In this document: positions 9,199 through 16,348 of the stretch, one piece after another | Layout: the number at the start of each line of letters is the position of its first letter | Numbering within the stretch: position 1 is the stretch's first letter | Source: Marinoscillum pacificum | Lineage (GTDB): Bacteria; Bacteroidota; Bacteroidia; Cytophagales; Cyclobacteriaceae | Direction: 5' to 3' | Length of the DNA: 64,000 bases | Assembly (NCBI RefSeq): GCF_024714495.1 | Contig: NZ_JAMZMJ010000002.1 | Location: 124,001-188,000, forward strand | Position numbers and translations under genes: made by a program | Notes under the pieces: generated by a model | What the model saw: only the letters and a program-made list of their open reading frames with translations | The model's database searches: none | What the model was told of the DNA's origin: nothing

Positions 9199-9641
9199 GT
9201 GAGAAAAAGAAACCGAAGAAAGTTTTCCAGCAAGGACCTATCAGTCCTGAAAAAATAGCGACTTCTATTGCCAATCATCAGAGCAAAACCAATATCGGTG
9301 CTCACAGCATCTTCTTAGGTCAGGTACGCGCCGATGAGATCGACGGTAAGACGGTACAAGCCATCGACTACTCGGCGTATGAGGAAATGGCAGAGAAGGA
9401 ATTTTACAATATACGTGAGGCAGCATTTGAGAAATTTGATCTGACGTGCATGCACATCTACCACAGTCTTGGTCCTGTGAAAGCTGGCGAAATCTGCTTG
9501 TTTGTGTTTACATCATCTGCTAATCGCAAAGCAGCAACGGATGCTTGTAGCTATTTGGTGGAAGAGATCAAAGCCAAGGTTCCGATCTTCGGTAAAGAAG
9601 TATTTGAAGACGAAACGCATCAGTGGAAAGTGAATATTTAG
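9195..9641 (+). CDS. moaE: Molybdopterin synthase catalytic subunit MoaE
   Basis: The protein has 148 residues. It contains the family's conserved segments, including GQVRADEIDGKTVQAIDYSA, IYHSLGPVKAGE, and the lysine-bearing active-site segment KAKVPIFGKEVFED near the C-terminus. With MoaD it forms the heterotetramer that inserts two sulfurs into cyclic pyranopterin monophosphate. It overlaps the moeB-like gene by 4 bp. A repeat-rich spacer separates it from moaCB. Confidence 0.95.
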   Translation: MSEKKKPKKVFQQGPISPEKIATSIANHQSKTNIGAHSIFLGQVRADEIDGKTVQAIDYSAYEEMAEKEFYNIREAAFEKFDLTCMHIYHSLGPVKAGEICLFVFTSSANRKAATDACSYLVEEIKAKVPIFGKEVFEDETHQWKVNI

Positions 9642-9727
9642 TGATTAGTTATATGTAATTAGTGATTAGTCTTATTAGTAACGAATCACTATTCTACTAA
9701 TCACCAGTCAACTAATTACTAGTCACC
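9642..9727. repeat. Imperfect palindrome built from GTGATTAGT-type motifs
   Basis: The spacer after moaE carries several copies of (G)TGATTAGT and TAATTAGT on the left and ACTAATCAC and CTAATTACTAGTCAC on the right. The whole stretch is therefore an imperfect inverted repeat of about 85 bp. A short relative, GATTAGT-C-ACTAATC, occurs at 16143-16157. This type of intergenic repeat is probably dispersed in the genome, which is an inference. Confidence 0.6.
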
Positions 9728-9742
9728 AAATAAACCGGCTTA

Positions 9743-9777
9743 CCGAATACCTACAAACCGAATACCTACAAACCGAA
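9743..9777 (+). repeat. Tandem 15-bp repeat directly before moaCB
   Basis: The unit CCGAATACCTACAAA occurs twice in tandem (9743-9757 and 9758-9772), followed by a partial third copy CCGAA that abuts the ATG of moaCB. The leader of that gene therefore consists of repeat sequence. Confidence 0.85.
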
Positions 9778-10674
9778 ATGGTAGATATAACGCATAAGAG
9801 CAATACATTAAGAGAGGCAGTAGCACAGGCTATTGTGAAGACAAGCAGTCAGGAAACGATTGACAAGATTCAGAACAATGAGATTCCGAAAGGCAATGTG
9901 TTTGAGATGGCAAAAGCAGCCGGATTGTTGGGTGTAAAGAAAACGCCTGACTTGCTACCGGATTGCCACCCGCTGCCTATTGAGTATACTGGTATTGAAT
10001 ACGAGATTGATGATCTGGATATTATCATCAAGATGACGGTCAAAACCATCTATAAAACCGGTGTGGAAGTAGAAGCTATGCACGGCGCCAGTGTAGTAGC
10101 GCTGACAATGTACGACATGCTGAAGCCAGTGGACAAAGGGGTAGAAATCAGCACGATAAAACTGCTGAAGAAGAAAGGTGGCAAATCTTCCTACAAGGCA
10201 CATGGAGGTAACTTGAGTGCACAGGTAGTGGTTTGTTCGGATACGATTAGCAAAGGAGAAAAAGAAGACCGAGCAGGTAAGATCATTGTTGAGAAACTGG
10301 AAGCATTAGGTTTAACTACCGACTATTTGGTGATCCCTGATGAACCTTCAGATATTGAGAAATTAGTCATCGAGCAATCAACGGACTTATTGATCTTTAC
10401 AGGAGGAACAGGTGTTGGACCAAGAGATAACACACCTGACACGATTCGTCCTTTATTAGATACAACCCTTCTCGGTGTAGAAGAACAAATGCGTAAATAC
10501 GGTCAGGACCGAACACCTTTTGCGATGCTCAGCAGATCGGTGGCAGGAATTAAAAACGGCAAAGTGGTGTTGGCCATGCCAGGATCATCCAATGGAGCTA
10601 GAGAATGCATGGATGCGATTTTCCCTCATCTTTTGCACGTATTTCATGTATTAACAGGAAAAAGACACGATTAA
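9778..10674 (+). CDS. moaCB: Bifunctional MoaC-MoaB/MogA protein (pyranopterin monophosphate synthase / molybdopterin adenylyltransferase)
   Basis: The protein has 298 residues in two parts. Residues about 1-150 are MoaC (MVDITHKSNTLREAVA, the central LLPDCHPL, and EVEAMHGASVVALTMYDM), which acts after MoaA to make cyclic pyranopterin monophosphate. Residues about 155-298 are MoaB/MogA (FTGGTGVGPRDNTPD, AMPGSSNGAREC), which adenylates molybdopterin before molybdate insertion. MoaC-MoaB fusions are known in Bacteroidota. It lies between moaE and moaA in the same direction. Confidence 0.94.
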   Translation: MVDITHKSNTLREAVAQAIVKTSSQETIDKIQNNEIPKGNVFEMAKAAGLLGVKKTPDLLPDCHPLPIEYTGIEYEIDDLDIIIKMTVKTIYKTGVEVEAMHGASVVALTMYDMLKPVDKGVEISTIKLLKKKGGKSSYKAHGGNLSAQVVVCSDTISKGEKEDRAGKIIVEKLEALGLTTDYLVIPDEPSDIEKLVIEQSTDLLIFTGGTGVGPRDNTPDTIRPLLDTTLLGVEEQMRKYGQDRTPFAMLSRSVAGIKNGKVVLAMPGSSNGARECMDAIFPHLLHVFHVLTGKRHD

Positions 10675-10750
10675 TGGACAAGGCCATAACCAAATAAAAA
10701 CAACTTTCATTCACCCAAAACAACGAAAAGAATCATTTAACTAACAAACC

Positions 10751-11734
10751 ATGAACTCTCAAATTGTAGACAAGTTCGGAAGACCACACTCGTACCTGAG
10801 GATATCCCTCACCGACAGATGCAATCTGAGATGTTTTTATTGCATGCCGGAAGAAGGGATCGAGCTAATGGATAAGCCCAGCATCATGTCTTTGGAAGAG
10901 ATCATTAGCATTTCCAGTACCTTCCAAAAACTGGGTGTAGACACTGTTCGTTTGACAGGTGGTGAACCTTTGATCCGAAAGAATTTTGATTACCTGGTGG
11001 AAGAAATGAGGAATCTGGGATTGGCCGTCAAACTCACGACCAATGGCATTTTGTTGGACCGACACCTAGAGCATTTCCAAAAGATTGGTATCCAGAAGAT
11101 CAACATCAGTCTTGATACATTGGACAAAGCCAAATCAGTGTTTATCACCAAGCGAGATTACTACGATCGCATCATGAGCAACATCCAGCAAGCATTGGAA
11201 ATGGGCTTTCAGATCAAGCTCAATGTTGTGCTCATCAAAGGGGTGAACGATAAAGAAATCAACGATTTCATTGAATTGACCAAAGATCAAAACATTGGCA
11301 TCAAATTCATTGAATTCATGCCGTTTAAAGGCAATAAATGGGATTGGTCCAAAGGAATCAGTCATGAAACAATTCTAAAAATAGTCAGTGAAAAATATGG
11401 TAAGGTGACTGCTCTTGACAACCCGAAACACAGCACTTCTCAGAACTTTAAAGTCGAGGAACACAAAGGCTCATTTGGGATTATCAGCACCATTACGAAC
11501 CCATTCTGCGCAGACTGTAACCGCATACGACTTACTGCGGATGGCAAGATGAAAAACTGTCTGTTTGCCAATGCAGAAACAGACCTACTCACTCCACATC
11601 GAAATCGTGAAGATCTTGAAAAGCTGATCTTGGAAACGATCCAACAAAAGAAATACTCGCGTGATGGCATGGATGTAAAAATGGATGCCTCGCAGTACGA
11701 GAACAACCGAACAATGACCTCAATAGGTGGCTAA
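10751..11734 (+). CDS. moaA: GTP 3',8-cyclase MoaA (radical SAM)
   Basis: The protein has 327 residues. The radical SAM cluster motif CNLRCFYC is at C24, C28 and C31. The C-terminal second [4Fe-4S] cluster motif CADCNRIRLT, with a further cysteine in MKNCLF, is present. The protein ends in GG (MTSIGG), the conserved MoaA tail needed for activity. It catalyses the first step of Moco synthesis from GTP. The stop is directly followed by the moeA ATG with no gap. Confidence 0.96.
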   Translation: MNSQIVDKFGRPHSYLRISLTDRCNLRCFYCMPEEGIELMDKPSIMSLEEIISISSTFQKLGVDTVRLTGGEPLIRKNFDYLVEEMRNLGLAVKLTTNGILLDRHLEHFQKIGIQKINISLDTLDKAKSVFITKRDYYDRIMSNIQQALEMGFQIKLNVVLIKGVNDKEINDFIELTKDQNIGIKFIEFMPFKGNKWDWSKGISHETILKIVSEKYGKVTALDNPKHSTSQNFKVEEHKGSFGIISTITNPFCADCNRIRLTADGKMKNCLFANAETDLLTPHRNREDLEKLILETIQQKKYSRDGMDVKMDASQYENNRTMTSIGG

Positions 11735-12895
11735 ATGATCACAATAGACGAAGCACTCCAACTGGTTCATGCGCAACCAGTCTCCGTATTAAAAACTACT
11801 GTTCCAGTCGATCAGTCAGTAGGCCACTGGCTCACTGAGGACATTGTCTCTCCACTTGAGTTGCCTCCTTTTGACAACTCAGCCATGGATGGCTATGCGC
11901 TGTGTGGACTATATTCTGAGTACCAAATCATAGGCGAAGTAGCCGCTGGTGATACCTCCAACAAGAAATTAACTGATGGAAAAGCCATGCGCATTTTCAC
12001 CGGCGGCAAAGTTCCTGAGAACACTACCGCTGTGGTAATGCAAGAAAAGACGGAAGTTAATGGAGGTTCCTTAACTATTGTTGGGGAGCTAAAGGAAAAC
12101 CAAAATATCCGGAGAAAAGGCGGCGAACTCTCACTGAATCAAGACGTCTTTTCAACGGGTAAATACATCAATCCCGCTACGGCTGGATTGATTGCCTCAC
12201 TGGGGAAGGATATGGTAATAGTTGGTCAAAAACCAACCATCAGTTTGATCTCTACTGGCAACGAACTGGTGAAGCCAGGAACCACACTCCAAGAGGGCCA
12301 AATCTATGAATCGAACAGCATTGCTATTGATTCCGCACTTCAGCGATATGGATTTGCTTGTGCGGAAAAAGAACACGTTTTGGACGATTACGAATCCACC
12401 AAACAAGCTATTTCCAAACATCTGGAATCAGTAGATATCTTGTTATTGTCTGGAGGAATCTCTGTTGGAGATTATGACTTTGTGAAAAAAGCATTGGAAG
12501 AAATCGGTGTAAAGCAAGTGTTTTACAAAGTAGCTCAAAAGCCGGGCAAGCCGCTATACTTTGGCAAGAAAGGACAGCAATATGTCTTTGCACTTCCTGG
12601 CAATCCCGCTTCATCGATTACTTGTTTTCACATCTATGTCCTGCCGTTGCTTCAGCGTATGAGTGGAGCCAATGAAACAGGCCTGCAACGAGTAGCATCC
12701 AAACTGGCTCAAGGTTTTGAGCTCAAAGGTGATCGTCCTGCTTTCCTAAAGGCAAAGCTCGACTACAGCGAAGTAACCATCCTGGATGGACAAGGTTCTT
12801 CCATGATTCATTCGCTGGCCAATGCCAATGCGCTGGCATTTTTGCAGCCGGGGCAATATCAAAAAGGTGATGTGGTTAAATGTATTGTGTTGTGA
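11735..12895 (+). CDS. moeA: Molybdopterin molybdotransferase MoeA
   Basis: The protein has 386 residues and the usual MoeA layout: an N-terminal domain with LPPFDNSAMDGYALCG and the FTGGKVPE motif, a central MogA-like domain with LLSGGISVGDYDFV and ALPGNPASS, and a C-terminal domain from about residue 315. It inserts molybdate into adenylated molybdopterin made by the MoaB/MogA half of MoaCB. It starts immediately after the moaA stop. Confidence 0.95.
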   Translation: MITIDEALQLVHAQPVSVLKTTVPVDQSVGHWLTEDIVSPLELPPFDNSAMDGYALCGLYSEYQIIGEVAAGDTSNKKLTDGKAMRIFTGGKVPENTTAVVMQEKTEVNGGSLTIVGELKENQNIRRKGGELSLNQDVFSTGKYINPATAGLIASLGKDMVIVGQKPTISLISTGNELVKPGTTLQEGQIYESNSIAIDSALQRYGFACAEKEHVLDDYESTKQAISKHLESVDILLLSGGISVGDYDFVKKALEEIGVKQVFYKVAQKPGKPLYFGKKGQQYVFALPGNPASSITCFHIYVLPLLQRMSGANETGLQRVASKLAQGFELKGDRPAFLKAKLDYSEVTILDGQGSSMIHSLANANALAFLQPGQYQKGDVVKCIVL

Positions 12896-12899
12896 ACTT

Positions 12900-13032
12900 C
12901 ACTTTTAAAGTTGACATATCGCAATGAAATGGAGATATCTCACTGCCAAGACCATGCAATTCCTAACACATGACATCAACATCATTAGAAGAAAGACCCC
13001 TCCTTGCGTCGAGGTGACAACTTTAAAAGTAA
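12900..13032. repeat. MITE/REP-like intergenic element with 13-bp inverted ends
   Basis: The gap between moeA and the permease gene is bounded by perfect 13-bp inverted repeats, ACTTTTAAAGTTG at the left and CAACTTTAAAAGT at the right. Inside are a GAGATATCTC palindrome and a CCTTGCGTCGAGGTGAC segment. The segment resembles dispersed GAGAT...TCGA.ATGAC repeats known between genes in Bacteroidota. It looks like a small non-coding dispersed element; no coding capacity was seen. Confidence 0.6.
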
Positions 13033-13047
13033 ACTAGCTGATTTCTC

Positions 13048-13803
13048 ATGTCCATAGATTACCTACCTATCATCTTCTTTTTCATTGCACTGTTTTACAG
13101 CTCCGTTGGTTTTGGTGGTGGGTCCAGTTATTTGGCCATTCTCAGCTTGTTTTTCACTGAGTTTTATGAAATCCGCTCAACGGCGTTGATCCTGAATATC
13201 TGCGTGGTTTCTATCGGGACGTTTATGTTCATTCGTAGCAGAGTCTTTAATCTCAAGCTATTCTGGCCCTTCTTCGTCTCCAGTATTCCACTGGCTTATC
13301 TTGGTGCTCAGCTGAGGCTATCGCAAACGGTATTTTTCCTCATTCTAGGATCATCACTGATTCTATCAGGCGCTTTTTTGTTGCTTAGATTTATTCGCTC
13401 CAAAATGGAGTCTCAAGAATTCAGCTTTGCTAAAAAGCTAGGCTTTGGAGGGTTTATCGGATTTCTGTCAGGTGTTTCAGGCATTGGCGGTGGCATCTTT
13501 TTATCACCCGTACTCAATCTCTTCAATTGGCAAAACACGAGAACAATAGCAGCTTTAGCTTCCTTCTTTATCCTGGTCAATTCGATCGCAGGATTAGTAG
13601 GATTAACTGTTGCTGGCACCTTCCAATTCAATGAAAGCCTGGTCTTCAAATTAGTAATTGCCGTGGTGCTTGGTGGAGGCCTGGGTTCCTACTTGTCCAA
13701 CAAACGATTCAACCTTCGTTTTCTTGGTGTGCTTACGGCGATTCTGGTCTTTTATGTTGGGTTGCGGCTGGTATTGCTGCATGGGTTTGGTGTGAGGATT
13801 TAG
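13048..13803 (+). CDS. TauE/SafE-family membrane permease (putative sulfite/anion exporter)
   Basis: The protein has 251 residues and about eight hydrophobic helices in two related halves, each with a glycine-rich signature (YSSVGFGGGSSYLAIL near the start and GFLSGVSGIGGGIFLSPVL in the middle). Family members move sulfite, sulfoacetate or other anions. It lies about 150 bp after moeA and in the same direction, so a link to Moco biology or to the sulfur side-products of a molybdoenzyme is possible but only inferred. Confidence 0.85.
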   Translation: MSIDYLPIIFFFIALFYSSVGFGGGSSYLAILSLFFTEFYEIRSTALILNICVVSIGTFMFIRSRVFNLKLFWPFFVSSIPLAYLGAQLRLSQTVFFLILGSSLILSGAFLLLRFIRSKMESQEFSFAKKLGFGGFIGFLSGVSGIGGGIFLSPVLNLFNWQNTRTIAALASFFILVNSIAGLVGLTVAGTFQFNESLVFKLVIAVVLGGGLGSYLSNKRFNLRFLGVLTAILVFYVGLRLVLLHGFGVRI

Positions 13804-13902
13804 AGATGCATTCACCTCTCTAGCAATGTTTTTTTTTGTTTCCAGGATTCTTATTCTCTAGATTATTTCAGAGATGCTCGGAGACTATTATCTAAATCAA
13901 AA

Positions 13903-14331
13903 TTATTCCTCTGCTTCTAAGCCGTTAATAAAATCCTCAAAGGAAGAGGAAACAAATTCCATAGGATTTTCTTCTCCACTATCAAATTTATTCACCCATA
14001 CTTGACCATAGGATTCTTCATTAACAGAAAAGTTATAATCCCATCCACCAGAATCAATGGCAAATGGAATGAATCCTTGTATTTCAAAATCATTATGACC
14101 TTCTAGAATAGCCTCAATCGAAGGAAAATCAGGCTTTTTGTATATAAAAAGGATTTCTTTAATACTATAACGTTCTTGATAATATAAACCACCAAGAAAC
14201 GCTCCTTCATAAACTAATAGAAACTTTTTTAGAGTATCAGGAAACAGAATATTAGAATCAGTTTCGATTTTTTCAAAATCACTCATATCTGATATTTCTT
14301 TTTGTTGCTCAATGATTCTGAGTTTTTTCAT
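13903..14331 (-). CDS. SMI1/KNR4 (SUKH) family protein
   Basis: The protein has 142 residues. The pattern of an N-terminal helix, LFPDTLKKFLLVYEGAFLGG, FIPFAIDSGGWDYNFSV, and a C-terminal SSSFEDFINGLE matches the SUKH superfamily. Members often act as immunity proteins against contact-dependent or polymorphic toxins, but many are orphans. No toxin gene is adjacent, so a role as an orphan immunity protein is only a suggestion. Confidence 0.8.
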   Translation of the reverse strand: MKKLRIIEQQKEISDMSDFEKIETDSNILFPDTLKKFLLVYEGAFLGGLYYQERYSIKEILFIYKKPDFPSIEAILEGHNDFEIQGFIPFAIDSGGWDYNFSVNEESYGQVWVNKFDSGEENPMEFVSSSFEDFINGLEAEE

Positions 14332-14536
14332 CCTTTCAATTTCATATAGTACCTAGCGAATGGATATTTTATTTTCATAAAGCATTCATTAGTGTTCATT
14401 ACGATAAGATCATGACAGCAGCACTCGAACAGAGGAGTTTGATTGAAGTTCACATCTCAAACTGTACAACCTACTCAATAACGAAGAGTAACCATTAAGA
14501 ACTATTAATTTCTCAAAGAAATCAAGCTTTTAGTTC

Positions 14537-14815
14537 TCACTTATCTCCATAGTGCGACCAGGCACTCAAGACATAGACAATGACTTGCTCCTCCTCTACT
14601 GAATAGACTAACTGATGCTTTTTATTGATCCGACGAGAATACAATCCCGCCAGTTCATGCTTTAACAGCTCTGGTTGACCTGTACCTGAAAATGGATGTT
14701 CTATCAGTTCATTGAGCAATTGCTGAAGCTTTTTCAAAGTCGCCTTATCTCCGGACTTCTTGTGCTTCTCTATATCTTTTAATGCCGTTTTGGTAAAGAC
14801 TAATTCATAACTCAT
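14537..14815 (-). CDS. yoeB: YoeB/Txe-family mRNA interferase toxin
   Basis: The protein has 92 residues with the RelE-like fold. It has SYELVFTKTALKDIEKHKKS at the start, then ELAGLYSRRINKKHQLVYSV and the C-terminal VLSAWSHYGDK, which holds the His/Tyr pair typical of YoeB. YoeB cleaves mRNA at the ribosome. The start codon overlaps the antitoxin stop (ATGA), the standard antitoxin-first arrangement. Confidence 0.92.
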   Translation of the reverse strand: MSYELVFTKTALKDIEKHKKSGDKATLKKLQQLLNELIEHPFSGTGQPELLKHELAGLYSRRINKKHQLVYSVEEEQVIVYVLSAWSHYGDK

Positions 14816-15063
14816 AATCCGAGCAATTCATCAATCTCTTTAGAAGAACTTATTTTCTTCACCTCTCCTTTCTTGGCTTCTTTGATACTAGCTTTTATTT
14901 TCTGAATCATCTCCGCATTGAAGTACATGTCGTCTTCACTGATAGGCGTTAATGCATAAGCTTTGTCGTTTCCGCGCTGCACAATCACCTGTTCCCCTTG
15001 ATCTACCTTTTCAAAATAGAGCTTTTGATTCTGTCTGAATTCCCGACTGCTTATGACTAACAT
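14812..15063 (-). CDS. yefM: YefM/Phd-family antitoxin
   Basis: The protein has 83 residues from the internal ATG chosen here. It begins MLVISSREFRQNQKLYFEKV, which is the normal N-terminus of the family. A further in-frame ATG at 15096 would add 11 residues overlapping the palindromic operator, so it is less likely. The N-terminal half dimerises and binds DNA. The C-terminal part (KKISSSKEIDELLGL) is expected to wrap the YoeB toxin. Confidence 0.9.
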   Translation of the reverse strand: MLVISSREFRQNQKLYFEKVDQGEQVIVQRGNDKAYALTPISEDDMYFNAEMIQKIKASIKEAKKGEVKKISSSKEIDELLGL

Positions 15064-15078
15064 GATTTCAATAGTTCG

Positions 15079-15095
15079 TGTACCAATATGGTACA
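15079..15095. promoter_or_regulatory. Palindromic operator of the yefM-yoeB module
   Basis: A perfect palindrome, TGTACCA-ATA-TGGTACA, lies 15 bp upstream of the antitoxin ATG. The E. coli YefM-YoeB complex recognises palindromes with a TGTACA core, so the resemblance is direct. It probably mediates autorepression. Confidence 0.75.
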
Positions 15096-15189
15096 AATAT
15101 ACTGTAAATCTGATAATGCATGAATACCTTCAAGCACCTCAGCCCCGACCACCCAAACAGAAATGCGAAGATTGCGTATCTTTAGTCGT

Positions 15190-15423
15190 ATGATAGAGGC
15201 AAAGGATAAAGAAATACTGATTCAAAAAATCAATTCTATCAAGGATAAAGAAGTTATTGATGAGGTACTTCGACTACTGGAAGTAGATGTGGATGAGTCT
15301 ATCTACCAACTGAGTGAGGAACAAAGAAATGAGATCAACCTTGCGAAAGAACAAGTAAAACAAGGCAAAGGAATTGACTCGAGCATCGCGGATAGTGAAA
15401 TAGATGAATGGCTAGAAAAGTAA
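15190..15423 (+). CDS. Antitoxin-like protein of a RelE/ParE-type module
   Basis: The protein has 77 residues, is acidic and helical (ILIQKINSIKDKEVIDEVLR), and has a C-terminal DSSIADSEIDEWLEK typical of small addiction-module antitoxins. An in-frame ATG at 15163 would add nine basic residues. The ATG at 15190 is preferred because the family usually starts just before the first helix and a TATCTTTA box (15177-15184), close to the Bacteroidota -7 element TAnnTTTG, lies just upstream. The stop overlaps the toxin gene by 16 bp. Confidence 0.8.
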   Translation: MIEAKDKEILIQKINSIKDKEVIDEVLRLLEVDVDESIYQLSEEQRNEINLAKEQVKQGKGIDSSIADSEIDEWLEK

Positions 15424-15704
15424 TTTGGTCTCCCTTAGCTCAGCATAAAAGAAAAAAAATTCTCCTCTATTGGATTGAGAGAAATAAGTCCAAGGACTAT
15501 AGCCGTAAACTCAACAAGCTTTTTATTCAAGCAGCCAACCTTCTGGCGAAACACCCAAATATTGGTCAATTAACCGATTATCCTCATGTCCGAGTTAAGA
15601 TTGTCCGCGATTACTTATTGTTTTATGAATATACTGAATCAGCTATCTTCATCCTCACTATCTGGGACAGCAGACAAAATCCAGAGAAGCTAAAATTAGA
15701 ATAA
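15408..15704 (+). CDS. RelE/ParE-family toxin
   Basis: The protein has 98 residues with the RelE/ParE fold: VIWSPLAQHKRKKILLYWIE, a central LLAKHPNIGQLTDYPHVR, and VRDYLLFYEYTESAIFILTI ending in WDSRQNPEKLKL. The WDSRQNP tail is typical of ParE/RelE members in Bacteroidota. It overlaps the antitoxin gene by 16 bp. This module and yefM-yoeB are back to back with about 125 bp between their start codons. Whether the target is mRNA or gyrase is not known. Confidence 0.88.
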   Translation: MARKVIWSPLAQHKRKKILLYWIERNKSKDYSRKLNKLFIQAANLLAKHPNIGQLTDYPHVRVKIVRDYLLFYEYTESAIFILTIWDSRQNPEKLKLE

Positions 15705-15723
15705 AGAAATTGTCTTTTTTGTC

Positions 15724-15778
15724 CATTTGGATTTGCAATCCGAATGTAAAGAGTCATGGAATTTGTCAATCCTTGAAG
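15724..15778 (+). repeat. Partial copy of the multi-hairpin GGATTTGCAATCC element
   Basis: This stretch carries GGATTTGCAATCCGAATG followed by AAGAGT.ATGGAATTTGT, closely matching the first part of the longer elements at 18393-18516 and 20516-20640. The second hairpin is damaged and the last two are missing. It lies directly after the RelE/ParE toxin gene. Confidence 0.75.
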
Positions 15779-15821
15779 CACCTGATCTCCTGCCCTTCTC
15801 CTTACAAGCTCTTGAAAAAAC

Positions 15822-15854
15822 AGATCTGACAGGTTTGCGAAACCAGTCAGATCT
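15822..15854. repeat. Palindromic intergenic repeat (AGATCTGAC...GTCAGATCT)
   Basis: The two 15-bp arms AGATCTGACAGGTTT and AAACCAGTCAGATCT are inverted with one mismatch and a 3-nt loop. Close relatives of the form CTGACAGGTTT...AAACCTGTCAG are common between genes in Bacteroidota genomes. There is no T-tract on either side, so it is more a dispersed palindrome than a terminator. Confidence 0.75.
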
Positions 15855-15898
15855 ATAGTCCATCTCATCACTCCTACATGTTTCGGCTAATCTAAACG

Positions 15899-16140
15899 CC
15901 AGAAACACTCAAAACTGGAGTTTTCTGCTTGTCGCAGTTCCGCATAAGCCCATTTCTATGGTTTTGGACGTATTTCAAGTCCGCAGACGTCCATTTCCAG
16001 AGTTTTGGGATTATGTCAGGTCCGCAGAGGCCCAAATCTGGAGTTTTGGAGCTATTTCACCTGGCGACAAGCCCAAACACGCAAGTTTGGGATTATTTCT
16101 GTAGTGAGAAACCTCAAAACTGCAGGTTTGAAGCTGAAAG
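15899..16140. repeat. Tandem array of six 41-bp units, each with a hairpin core
   Basis: Six head-to-tail units start at 15899, 15940, 15981, 16022, 16063 and 16104; the last is 37 bp. Each starts near CCGCA.A.GCCC and has a core of the type CCAAA-CTGGAG-TTTTGG that can fold, followed by GGATTATTTCAGGT. Units differ at many positions, but paired changes keep several stems (for example AAAACT-GG-AGTTTT in the first unit and TCAAA...TTTGA in the last). The 41-bp period rules out a protein repeat. No spacers separate the units, so it is not a CRISPR. Confidence 0.85.
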
Positions 16141-16348
16141 ATGATTAGTCACTAATCTCTTACAGTTTCATTATTGAGCATTTCATCCAAAACCACTTCC
16201 TTTTTAAACGTAGAAGATAACGCATTCGTCTATTGATTTCCTGCATCTGACGTAACGTTTTGATTTAAAGTGGAGAAAGGGGTATTTTGGACTATAAATG
16301 AAAGGAGCCAGTTGTTAGGATTAGATTCTTAGAATTAAAACTGCCACC

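Noticed and set aside
15899-16140. Possible CRISPR array
   Set aside because: The units adjoin without unique spacers, diverge from each other, and no cas genes are present.
15929-16144. Apparent 71-codon open frame over the 41-bp array
   Set aside because: The 41-bp period shifts the frame each unit, so the repeat pattern is in the DNA and not in a protein. No family resemblance was seen.
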